A stretch of 64,000 nt of DNA from Dillenia suffruticosa. Taxonomy: Eukaryota > Streptophyta > Magnoliopsida > Dilleniales > Dilleniaceae. Positions within the stretch are counted from its first letter, which is position 1. Every line of letters starts with the position of its first letter. The stretch covers positions 24,603,056 through 24,667,055 of the forward strand of contig JAVTVX010000010.1 of the NCBI GenBank assembly GCA_033439265.1, given 5' to 3'. A program made the position numbers and the translations under genes. This document shows, piece by piece, positions 37,501 to 48,924 of the stretch. The notes beneath the pieces are model-generated. The model saw only the letters and a program-made list of their open reading frames with translations, had not been told where the DNA came from and did not search any database.

Positions 37501-40500
37501 AAGTATGCTATAATCATGTAGTTGTTGTTGAACATTATCTAACTTGACTTGTGCTTTATAATTTTGTGTAACCCAAGCTAGAGTCATGCTTATGCAGCTC
37601 ATTTCATTCATCTCTGGTTTTTTTCTATTCTCTTTTGAAGGAGAATATCGGGGTTAGAATCTTGTGAAATTTGAAATCAGCAATAAGCCGGTCACAAACA
37701 TGTCATTTGCATTTATGACTGTCCAGCTGTTATTGCTTTTCTTCTTTTTAACAAATAGTTTCTTGATCTAAAATGTCCACGATGCATGATACGTTATGTG
37801 CACTGTCTAACTCTATGACATGAAATTTGGTAATTACACTCTCATGTTTCTGTTTCAACTACTGTTGCCCCTCAATATTTTCTACTTTAACCGTGTGATT
37901 CATTACATAAAGGTTGAGCTCCCTGGTTGTAAAGGAATTTGGACAGTTTATCATAAAAGCACACGTGGTCAAAATGCTGATCTTTCTAAGGCTGCTGAAG
38001 ATGATGAGTATCATGCATATTTGATCATAAGTTTGGAAGCTCGTACAATGGTATGCATCTTCCTTTTGGTTTGTGTTTGATTTTGGGTACTGGCCCTTTG
38101 GTCATTCTGCATCTTTTGACATTTTCTTTCTATTAGGAAGGTCTGCTGGATTGAGCATGTATTTAAGTTTCCGTCATTCATATATCTCTGTTTCTACCTG
38201 TTTGAGCTTCGTTCACACACACACACGCATGCACTCACACACACACACACGTAGACCACCCTTCTGTGCAAGAATGCAACTTGTTACGTCTGATTTTCTT
38301 TTAAGCTGTCAAGAGAAATTTGCATTCCCACTGCCGGCCCGATGTCCTTCATTGTAGGAAATGCACCTCTATCTAGGCAAGCCCCAACTTTCATTTTTAA
38401 TTTCACTAGAGTTTTGAGCCCACACACGTGACATCTTCCCAAATATGCGTGGTTTGTGGACTATTGTGCATGCCTAATGGGGTTACATGGCCCGCCAGTA
38501 AAGTAGTTGGTCTTCAAAATTAGTTCTTAGATTCTCACTTTTATCAAGAAAGAAGTTCATTATGTAATAAGGTTTGATGTCAAACTGCTTTGCTTGTCTT
38601 GCCATTATGGCTCTATCCTTCTGTTACACATTGAATCCATCATAAGAAAGCTGAGAAAATTAAGCAAGAAACTCCTTGTCTCACAATAATAATGGTTCAC
38701 CCTTCATCTCAATGATTCTCGGACACGAAGATACCAAATGGGCTGTATCACACTTTCTGGTATTTTGTTGATTAGGTGTTAGAGACAGCTGAACTTCTGG
38801 GGGAAGTTACTGAAAGTGTTGACTACTATGTTCAAGGAAGTACTATCGCAGCAGGAAATCTCTTTGGACGGTAAACATATGCTTAACAAATTCTGTTTTT
38901 CTTTAGTATTTCCCAAAATTTTGCTCTTTCTTTTTTCATTTTTTAATTGGATTATCCAGGCTCATATATATATTCATTATCTCATAATGATAAATATTGT
39001 AATAACTATAACGCTTGTTTTCACTAGTTGTTCCTTCTCTTTGGGATCAAATGGTAGCCTCTCTATTTTTTTTTTTTTTTTTTTTTTAATAAAGACCGAG
39101 TTATGCTTTGTTTCTTCATTTTTTTCCTCAGTCAGTAAATGCTATAATATTGTTTGATTTTCATTTCATTATTTGGTCCTGGTTTCAACTTATATAATGC
39201 CTCCTCCCCATTCTCATCTATTTAATACTAGGGGTGTACTCGGTTCGGTCGGGCTGGTTAGTTTGTCATTTGTTTGGGCTGAACTGTAAAGGGGATAACA
39301 ATTTGTATTAACCGCCATGGATCAAAAATAACAAAAACTGGTGAAAAGTGGTTAGGACAAGTCGGTCGGTTGAGGTGGTTTAAGTCAGCTAAGGTTGGTT
39401 AAACTTGAAAAGATTTGTTCACTAGGAATGTCAAAGTACCATGGATCTATCCCAACAACAAAAACCAGATGCATGCAGTGACAAACTAGATTGCCATGAG
39501 TTCGTTGATCATGTGGTCCTAAGTTGAACCTCCTAAGATCCTGGAGGAAACAAAGAACATTAGCTATTTCTTACATTCACTAGTAAAGAAATTGGACACA
39601 AAAATGAGGATCTGAAACTATGCCCATTATCTATATACAACAATGCTAAAAGGGTTCTTCCCACCATGTTTTTTGTATTTACTAAAAATAAATGAATGAA
39701 TCAATACCAAGCATATGCAAATAATACTATATTTTAAAAAAGTGGCTTGATCCCTTTTTTTTAAAAGAATTATTTACCGACACCGACTGACCGACCATTG
39801 ACTCAATTTTATATAAAAACTGGAGGTTTTTGGTTTGGGTGGTGGAGTCGGGTTGGTTAGGTCGGTTTTCCACAGCTGTACAGCCCTATTTAATACATCC
39901 ATGTAACTTAATACGAGTTGGATTCGAAGTAAAAACTGGTAGGCAATATTATTAACCCCCTTCTTTTCCTTATTTATGTTAGTTGGAAACTGCTAGCTGT
40001 TTCATCTGATCATGACTTATGGCATGTTTTTGCAATGAAAATATATCAGAAATAGTTATTCTGACAATATGTCATGGAACCATATGCGAAGGAGATATTC
40101 CATGGAATATGGTTGAGGAGAAAAAGGCAGCTGTAAGGTGAACTGAGACAACATACATACTATCAAATTTTGATTCTATCTTCTTCTCGCATTTTAGTTT
40201 TAAATTTGGTGTCTTGTGGTTGGTACTTGGATATTTTGTGGCTGGAATATCTCTGTGACAGTTTGCTTTGAGTTGTGACAGCAGCTTTGGTTTTCTTGTT
40301 TCATCTGAATCGAATGAAAGTGCCAATGTTTTGTTAATGGAGAAAAATAGAGCCACACTTTTTCCGCTGCTGTATACTAACATATGGATGTTGCATTTTC
40401 CTTGATAGCACAATTATAATTACAATGTGTGTGCCATGCGCCATGGGGCTATGATTTTGCCCAAGATTTTCTTGCATGAAGCTGCCTCATCTATTACAAG

Positions 40501-43500
40501 TTGCTAGTTAGTTCCATATAAGCCACAACTCTTGTCACGCTTGCTGCCTTTCCCCTCTTCCAATGATGTCCATGACATATGCACAAGTGGCGATTTGTGT
40601 TTGGCACATTTGTTTTTCCTGCGGTTAAGTCTATCCTGTCATAGAAGTAAAGTTTATTGATCTAGTTTTGATAGTAAATTGGGCTTATGTACAATCAGCA
40701 GTAAACATGATATTTCGGGCATTCTCTTCTTAATTTCAGGCGACGAGTTGTCCAAGTATATGCTCGTGGTGCGCGGATCCTTGATGGTGCTTTCATGACT
40801 CAAGATTTAAACTTTGGATCTTCTAATTCTGAACCTGGTTCAAGTACAGAATCTTCTACAGTGTCATCCGTTTCTATAGGTGATCCATTTGTGTTACTAA
40901 GGATGACGGATGGAAGTATACAGCTTCTTGTTGGAGGTTTGTACATTATAAATGGTCTGAGTTTGATTCTAGGAATTCTCCACTGTAACGTCTCTTTTTT
41001 AAATATAGGCAACTGCTTTCTATGTTTGTATATGAGATTAATAATGTTTTAGTATGCTTGTATGGCTCAATTGGTGACTATTTTTTTCACTTAAATTGAA
41101 CCAGTGCATCTTTTCAACGTTGTATTGTCATATCGCACTCCCACCTTTATTCATTTATTCCTATTCAAAATAGCCTGTCTTGTCCCTTTAAGATCATGAT
41201 GTCATTCAAAGTTTTTTCACTTAAATTGAACCAATGCATCTTTTCAACATTGTATTGTCATATCACACTGCCACCTTTATTCATTTATTCCTATTCAAAA
41301 TAGCCTGCCTTATCCCTTTAAGATCATGATGTCATTCCACTAAACCTTCAAATTTCAAGTTATATTTTATCCTGAAGATCCATCTCTTGCAAATTTTGTT
41401 ATTTTAGATTCTTGTTTATATTTTAAGAGAATCTTTAACATGCTGTTATTGAAGTCACGTATACTAGTGCATTTAATATTTCCTCCTTGTACTAATGTGA
41501 ATTTGGATTTTCAGATCCCTCAACTTGCACTGTCTCTGTAACTGTACCGGCAGTATTTGAAAGCTCAAAGAAATCAATTTCTGCCTGTACTCTATATCAT
41601 GATAAAGGACCTGAACCATGGTTGCGGAAGACCAGTACTGATGCATGGCTTTCGACTGGTGTAGATGAGGCCATTGATGGGGCTGATGGGGCATCACACG
41701 ATCAGGGTGATATATACTGTGTTGTTTGTTATGAGAGTGGTGACCTTGAAATATTTGATGTGCCTGGATTCAACAGTGTTTTCTCCGCGGATAAATTTAT
41801 GTCTGGAAAGAGTCACCTTGTTGATACTGTCATTCATGAACCATCCAAAGATAATGTTTTCAACCAGAATTCTGAAGAAGGGGCTGGCCAGGGCAGGAAA
41901 GAAAGTATGGAGGGCATGAAGGTTGTGGAATTAGCCATGCAGAGATGGTCCGGACACCACAGCCGCCCTTTTTTGTTTGGGATATTGAGTGATGGAACAA
42001 TTCTGTGTTATCATGCTTACTTATTCGAAGGTCCAGAAAGTGCTTCTAAAATGGATGAATCTATTTCTACTCAGAGTGTTGCAAACACGAGTGCTTCTAG
42101 GCTTAGAAATTTGAGATTCGTTCGTACTCCCTTAGATACTTACACAAGGGAGGAGACACCTATTTCTTCTTCTAGACAAAGAATGGCAGTCTTCAAGAAC
42201 GTTGGGGGAAATCAAGGATTGTTTCTTTCAGGATCAAGACCAGCTTGGTTCATGGTTTTCAGAGAACGGCTTAGAATTCACCCACAGGTTACTATACTAT
42301 TCTTGGTAATAGAAGAAATAAATTACTGGGGGTAGTTTGGTTCCTCTTTTCTCTTTTGAGTGCTTTCTTATTTAACAACACCTAACCACTTATCTCTTCT
42401 CTCATCCAAAAGTCTTTCCCAATAAGCACAGGAGGATCCAACTACCCCTAAGAATAAGAACAATATGTAGAACTCATTGCATCGGGTGAATACATAATTG
42501 TCTTTACAAATCTGTAGTAGTTGGCTCTGTTGTCTAGGTGGGGGCAGGGTGTCTCCTCTTTGGCGAGTTCATAGATTAGCTTCATATATGTTATGCTATA
42601 CAGGTGCCTTTTTTTTTATTTTTATTTTAACCCCATCGGTTTTTATCTGTTTAGCTTCTTTGAATCCTCTTGGACACATCTTTTTTTAGGTTCTTATCGG
42701 AATATGTTAAGATATGTTTGCTGATTTTATTTATTTATTTATTTATTTTTGGTGATCTGAATAACTTTCTGTAAGCAGCATGCTATATTCATCTGAAGTC
42801 TGTTTATTTCCTTGCAGCTTTGTGATGGATCTATTGTCGCCTTCACCGTTCTGCACAATGTGAATTGCAATCATGGCCTCATATATGTTACTTCTCAGGT
42901 TTAAATATAATCCACTCTCTCCTTTTCAATTTCTTAAGAGGCAGAGGCAGAGGTTTTGGTTTAATTATTAAATCTTTTACTTCTAGGGTTTCCTGAAAAT
43001 ATGCCAGCTACCATCTGTATTGAGTTATGACAACTATTGGCCAGTGCAGAAGGTGGGTTTTACTTTTTTCTCAATATGTAGTCAAAACACCACATTTTTG
43101 CCATAAAGTGCTTATTTAGAATTTGTGTACAGATCCCTTTGAAGGGCACTCCACATCAAGTAACATACTTTGCAGAGAAGAATTTGTATCCACTTATTGT
43201 ATCAGTTCCTGTGAGTGAACCTTTTTTGATTTTTCTCTAATTTCTCTTGCGCATTAAGAATTCTGTAGCTCTGAAATTGTTTTGGCTAGTTGACGTGGTG
43301 GCCAAGCATAAAACTCAACATTCTTACAATGCCTTTCACCAAGTCATATGGCTGAGTTGTAACTCCTTTTACCTTTTTCTTGCATCCAGTCCAGGCAAAT
43401 AGTTTGGTTTGTAGTTCATGCAGGCCATTTTGCGCATCTATGACAACTCATTAATTGATAGTACTTCTAAAAGTTTCCACTGGTGTTTCTTGTGGCTTTC

Positions 43501-46500
43501 TAGATGCATGTTACTCATAGCAAATGAAAAGAGAGAATGATTTTTTTTTTTGGATAACTAGCTCTTGAACATACAAATTGTTTTTAGTCTACTTGTTGCT
43601 TCCTTTGGTCAAGATGTCTGGATCATATGTTGTAACTCTTCTTGGGTGGATGACATAGCATTTTCCCTTTTTGATATCTTTTCTGCTTCCTTTATAACTT
43701 TGTTTGTAATCAACTTCTTCCTATACAATGTAGGACCTACATTCTTTCATTAGTGGTCACACTAATAATATATTCAAATACTGAACAAAATATCAGTTTT
43801 TATCTGTGTTAGAAACTTATCTTCTTGTATTATTTGCTTCTTAATTTCCCCAAGATTTTGTGTTTTAAGTTGAAGCAATATGACATCTTTTTTGATGTCC
43901 ATTTTTCTGTTGTAAAATCTTGCTTTGGTTTCTTGGAAGGAGAGAGAGATTATTTGTATTTGAATTGGATATGGAACAACATGCAGTCCCCTTTTTTGTG
44001 CACTCTTAAGAATTTTTTTACATTATCCTTTTGAAAAAGGAATTTTGTTAATTGACCAAATGGTGGTCAAGTGATTAGTATTGTCCATTGAGATTATGCA
44101 AATTTAAACTGAGAAATCCCTAGTATGTCTCGCTATTAACTACAGTAGATAAATTATGTTAGCAATTTGTAACATCTGCATGTCACAGCAATGTCTGTAC
44201 TTGTTTGTTGGATCCAACATTGAGGCGTCCAACTTATTAAGGCAATTATTTGAATAACTGCGGCAGCAATAGGAATTCGGTTAATGTAAAACTGGGAATG
44301 TCAAGAAATTTTATTTGCTTATGAATTTAATTTTTCTCATCAAATTTTGAAGCTTGTTCTGCTTATTCTCATTTCCAGGTTCTTAAGCCCATCAATCAAG
44401 TTCTTTCATCTTTAGTGGATCAAGAAGGTGGCCATCAAAATGAACATGATAACTTGAACTCTGATGAATTGCACCGCACCTACGCAGTCCAAGAGTTTGA
44501 GGTTCGAATCATGGAACCAGAAAAGTCTGGTGGCCCTTGGCAAACTAAGGCTACCATTCCTATGCAGAGTTCTGAAAATGCACTAACTGTGCGTGTGGTT
44601 ACCCTGTTTGTAAGTCTAGTTCCAATAACTCTCTCCTTGTATTGTTCACTTCTTTTTCCTTTTTTTTTTTTTGGAGGCAGTGCAATCGGAAATTAAGATG
44701 TCGCTTTGTTTGTTCTAAGGCCTAATTTTGCATGTCCTCTTTCGTTACAGAATTCTATCACAGAAGAAAATGAAACACTCCTGGCCATTGGGACTGCATA
44801 CGTGCAAGGGGAGGATGTTGCTGCAAGGGGACGTGTGCTTTTATTTTCCGTGGGAAAAGGCACTGATGCTTCTCAAAATATGGTATTCTGAGACCATATG
44901 AACCTTACTGATACTTTTTCAAAGATTTCATTTTAGCATCATTTTTGGTTTTTAATTTGGTTGTCGTCATCAGGTTTCAGAGGTTTACTCCAAGGAATTA
45001 AAGGGTGCTATATCTGCTGTAGCTTCGCTTCAGGGACATTTGTTAATATCTTCTGGCCCTAAGATTATATTGCACAAATGGACTGGTAGTGAGTTGAATG
45101 GTGTAGCCTTTTTTGATGCTCCACCACTGTATGTTGTAAGCTTAAATATTGTAAGTATATCTCCATGACTCATGTATGCTTTTTAATTGCTTGAAAACTA
45201 TGCCTGTATTTATTTATTAATTTTGTTACTTGTATAACATGGGTTTGATGGAACTGTGCACGTGGTTGTACAATGTAATATGTGCCCTGCCATCAGTCTA
45301 ATGGTTGCTCACACAGTGACAATGCATTGACTGTTTACCTGCTAACAAGAGTCGTGATGTCATGTCCTGCAGCACAAAATGGGATATTATATCTAGTATC
45401 TTGTGTAGTATTACTATGTTATCCTGAAGAGGTTCTAAGTAGAATCTTTTTGTGAGAGATTTATGGTGCTTGATACAACTTGTAGGTGATGATTATTTTA
45501 CATGATCTGCTTCCCTTTGCAAGCATGTCCCAACTTAACTATGCATGCTTGCATGTCTGTTGCACTTGTGATATACAACACTGTTCATTTTTTGATGCTG
45601 ATGTATGTAGTAATGGTCAAATTAACTTTGACAGGTCAAGAATTTTATCCTACTTGGTGATGTTCACAAGAGCATATACTTTTTAAGTTGGAAGGAACAG
45701 GGTGCCCAACTCAGTCTTTTGGCAAAGGATTTTGGTTCACTTGATTGTTTTGCAACAGAGTTTTTGATTGATGGGAGCACACTGAGTCTCACAGTTTCAG
45801 ATGAGCAAAAGAACATTCAGGTTGTCACCTTGTCTACAAATTCATATTGTATTTTGGTGGGTAGATTATCTGCTGAGATAAATAAATTATTGCAGAAAAA
45901 ACTGCAAGTGATGATTGTCACTGTTGTAGTGTCTTCTGTTGAATTTCCATATGTTGCCGCTTTCTCTTAATTCTGATGATTGTCATACCTGCAATAAAAA
46001 CAGATATTTTATTATGCACCAAAAATGTTGGAAAGTTGGAAAGGTCAGAAGCTTCTTTCTAGGGCCGAGTTTCATGCTGGTGCCCACATAACAAAGTTCT
46101 TACGATTGCAAATGCTTCCAACTTTATCTGATCGAAGTGGTTCAACTCAAGTCATGGATAAAACCAATAGATTTGCATTGTTGTTTGGTACCCTGGATGG
46201 TAGCATTGGTTGCATTGCTCCTCTGGATGAACTCACATTCCGAAGGCTACAGTCACTACAGAAGAAGCTTGTTGATGCCGTTTCCCATGTTGCTGGACTT
46301 AATCCAAGATCTTTCCGGCAGTTCAAGTCAAACGGAAAGGCTCATCGGCCTGGCCCTGATAGCATGGTTGATTGTGAGCTGCTTTCCCAGTAAGTTCTGT
46401 CATTATGTTTTCTGAATGTTGTCTGATACCTCAAATATGATCTGTTTAATTGTACTCCATTAATCCGTAACAACCCTTAAACCCCCCCGCGCGGGGGGAA

Positions 46501-47886
46501 AACAAAAAATTAGTAAAGAAAAGATATCAAGTGAAATGGCTGGATCACATGATGCCTTTTCAACCCTAAAGGTCCGTTAGTGTGCCTACATAACTGCTAT
46601 GTCCGACATAGTTGGAGCCACAACTGTTACCACAACTACTGTTGCAACTACAATTAACCAATTATTCGAACTCACTGTGAAGCCATTGTACATTGTGGTG
46701 GTTTCTATGCTTGTGTGGGGGTGTGTGGGTGAGTGGGTGAGTATTATGCACCTGTATCACATATTTTAGTGAAAATGCATGAAAGAAAATGGGTACTTTG
46801 TTATCCAATCCCTTGGATAGGCATCATTCTTTGGTGCCAAAACGTGAAAATCTGCTAATATGACGTTATACCTGCATTCTGTTCTTGATAGCTTGATATG
46901 TGAAAAAATTAAGGTACAAAAAGATTGAGAAATTAGATCCATGCCCAAATGATTGGCACCTGCTAGGAGAAAAGGTTCATGTTTTGGCTATACTTATAAT
47001 CAGGCATCTAATAACTGTAACGTAGGAAGGATTAAGGATTATCCTGTCCTTGTCTAAGAGTAGTTGGATGCCTTTTCTTGTTTTCCTTTCTGCTCTGCTC
47101 GTCAGTGAATATCAAACTAGGGAGAATGTAATCGGAACGTGACTAGTGGAAAATTTCATTCAAGATTGCCAATTATCCAGTCTTTAATTGTATTGACTGC
47201 TTGCTCCAATTATCTGTTCCATCTTGTTTTTAAGTGCTCTCCATGAGTAAGAGGTGTTGATTGTAAATGTGAAGCTGTATATTCTTTCATCCTGAAACTT
47301 TGTATTGTGTCAGAAAGAAATTATCATGACACCACAATAGTAGTACATGCAGTTCTCTTTGGTTGAATTCACATTGTCAAGTGCTTTTCTGTTGGATCAG
47401 AGGTTTTCAAGCTCTGTGGCTACAGTTTGCTATGCACAGTTTTAGCCTTACAGATTCTTGCCGAAGAATGTCCAAATGCCGTAGTTTATGTCTGCCGCAA
47501 TTTTGCTCTGCCCCTTAGAACTAATCATGGCAGAAGCATGATGTCTCAACTAGGAATAGTAGTCATATTTTGTCTAGGACAGCATATTCGTTTTCCTGAT
47601 TCCATAAAAGGAGGTTTCGTGGATTTGAAACTTAGCATTGAGAAGACCTCTGGCATTTTGTGAATGAAACTGTTATCCCTGCATGTGGGACGCCAATTTC
47701 ATTTTGACTAGGTATTTATCCCAACATAATTATCTCTCTTTACACTTATCTTGTATTTTTCCTTTTGGCAGTTATGACATGCTCCGAATAGAGCAGCAGC
47801 TTGAGATTGCTCACCAAATTGGAACAACAAGAATGCAAATCCTATCAAATTTAAATGATCTGTCTTTGGGAACAAGCTTCTTGTGA
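25584..47886 (+). CDS. CPSF160: Cleavage and polyadenylation specificity factor 160 kDa subunit
   Basis: The large scaffold subunit of CPSF, which acts in the nucleus to recognise the poly(A) signal and organise cleavage and polyadenylation. Exons: 25584..25906, 29361..29507, 30903..31056, 31486..31621, 32510..32655, 33745..33840, 33984..34036, 34384..34515, 34968..35019, 35129..35239, 35654..35788, 36207..36335, 36581..36658, 37913..38050, 38776..38870, 40740..40936, 41515..42287, 42818..42898, 42987..43052, 43133..43210, 44379..44609, 44751..44882, 44974..45150, 45635..45820, 46004..46389, 47772..47886, totalling 4347 nt (1448 aa; Arabidopsis about 1442). It starts MSYAAYKMMHWPTGIEHCAS and ends LSLGTSFL. 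The N-terminal MMS1-like beta-propeller part includes GPDWLHLKRGRE; the CPSF_A domain includes GTAYVQGEDVAARGR and FATEFLIDGSTLSL. KRLRI near residue 462 could be a nuclear signal. All phases close and the reading frame looks intact. Introns total about 18 kb, the first being 3.45 kb. Confidence 0.97.
27880..28960 (+). mobile_element. Decayed L1-type LINE ORF2 remnant in CPSF160 intron 1
   Basis: Broken plus-strand frames recall the 3' half of plant LINE ORF2. GDGSRVIFWEDCWAGSS is at about 27978-28030. A zinc-binding-like stretch, ESKTIDHMFLHC, follows stops at about 28557-28596. YLWERHD is near 28720 and SLEEFKRDWRM near 28880. Stops and frameshifts are frequent, so it is an old pseudogene fragment. 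It explains part of the 3.45-kb first intron. Confidence 0.6.
29600..29644 (+). mobile_element. Au-type SINE 3' end fragment in CPSF160 intron 2
   Basis: GGCTGATCCCAATTATTGGG, then ATTAAGCCCAG and TTGTTGTTGTTG. The hairpin-like CCCAATTATTGGG and (TTG)n tail follow the known 3' end of Au SINEs. Only about 45 bp is recognisable. Confidence 0.45.
32188..32207 (+). repeat. Poly(A) run inside CPSF160 intron 4
   Basis: About 20 A in a row, preceded by non-repetitive sequence unlike the surrounding T-rich intron. It could be the tail of an old retroposed copy, but no target duplication was seen. Confidence 0.4.
39229..39888. mobile_element. Non-autonomous hAT-type MITE in CPSF160 intron 15
   Basis: A 660-bp element with terminal inverted repeats TAGGGGTGTAC (39229-39239) and the complement of TAGGGCTGTAC (39878-39888), 10 of 11 matching. 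It is flanked by a perfect 8-bp duplication TTTAATAC at 39221-39228 and 39889-39896. An 8-bp duplication and a YAGGG-type terminus indicate hAT. Internal repeats of GGTCGGTT and GGTTCGGTC occur near both ends. There is no transposase frame. Confidence 0.85.
40095..40110. repeat. 16-bp perfect palindrome in CPSF160 intron 15
   Basis: ATATTCCATGGAATAT reads the same on both strands. It may be chance. Confidence 0.6.
41082..41340. repeat. Tandem duplication, 130-bp unit, CPSF160 intron 16
   Basis: Two adjacent copies start TTTTTTCACTTAAATTGAAC near 41083 and 41213 and run through CACCTTTATTCATTTATTCC to AAGATCATGATGTCATTC. Only a handful of differences were seen by eye (for example CAGTGC/CAATGC and CAACG/CAACA), so the duplication is fairly recent. 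Confidence 0.85.
46482..46498. repeat. GC-only palindrome in CPSF160 intron 25
   Basis: CCCCCCGCGCGGGGGG is a 16-bp perfect palindrome preceded by one more C, in otherwise AT-rich intron DNA. It may form a hairpin and may be error-prone in sequencing. Confidence 0.8.
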
Positions 47887-48560
47887 GTACTTCGGCATCT
47901 GCATGTGCTTGTCTATTGGAAGGGTGGAGTCAAGGATTCAAAGTGAATTGCCGTGTCTTGCCCTGCCTTATCAATTTATGGACTTTCATCCTGCAAAAAG
48001 CATGTTACATTATTGCTACCCGTCCACTGCCAACCAAGAAAGCTTCACTCGATGATTTACCCATTGTTATACCGCATTATGTTCTCACCATTTAGTTGTT
48101 GTATCTACCTCTGGTACTTATCGATTACAAGGTGAAGTTCCCGGAGAGAACAGGCAACCTTGTGAATTGGACCAGTAAGAGCCGGCACATTCACTCTCAA
48201 GTAGTATTACCCCGTAAACATAATGATAAATGATCTGTGCGGCAATTGGTAGAAACTTTGCCTCTTACCGGTTTCTACCATATGCTTCTTTTAATGTGTG
48301 TTAGCACTATATAGAACTTGAATAATTGTTGTAAATCAATTTCTTGTAGGTAAATACTGGGACAGGGCAATGTTTGCCGGCCAACTGTTAGTCGTGAAGA
48401 TTGTAAGATTTTAGGCCCGACTGTTGCTTAGGAATGATGATTAAGATGCCATAATGACTCAGATTCCTCTTTTCAATGACTCATGGGCTTTTCACGCATC
48501 GGGTCTGCTGCAATCTGCTTTCATTGAAATAAAGCCCTGATAAACCAACATGTGTCGCTA
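47887..48560 (+). other. CPSF160 3' UTR with poly(A) signal
   Basis: The stop codon TGA is at 47884-47886. A canonical AATAAA at 48528-48533 is the first good poly(A) signal I noticed downstream. That gives a 3' UTR of roughly 0.65 kb. The true cleavage site cannot be read from sequence. Confidence 0.5.
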
Positions 48561-48924
48561 TGAGGTCATAAATTTGTTCAATTGAATTTAAACTTGAAAT
48601 TAATTATGGAAGAAAAAGTGGAGAAAAATGTTGGAATCAGCTTCTTTTCTATGTGGGTTTATCTCTGGAATGTTCAAAAAGACCCAACGAAATGACATGA
48701 CTAGTGTGTTTCCTGGTGAAGTAATGATTAATGGGGTCTTATCTTCTGAATTATGATAATGTATTGTTTTGTGTCTCTACCTCTTTGACTTTGGTCATCA
48801 CATGATCGAACGGCCGTAATTCTCTTATAATATTTTGTATTTGAAGTTATTTTGGTTAACTGCGTTATTTATATTGTTCAATAATTTTTAAACAAAAGAA
48901 TAAAATAAAATAAAATCCTGAAAA

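Noticed and set aside
47427-47663. Plus-strand 78-codon frame in the last CPSF160 intron
   Set aside because: It is not part of CPSF160, whose exons 25 and 26 join exactly without it, and it has no recognisable domain.
25584-47886. U12-type introns in CPSF160
   Set aside because: None of the 25 donors begins GTATCC or ATATCC, and all acceptors are AG, so no minor-spliceosome intron is supported.
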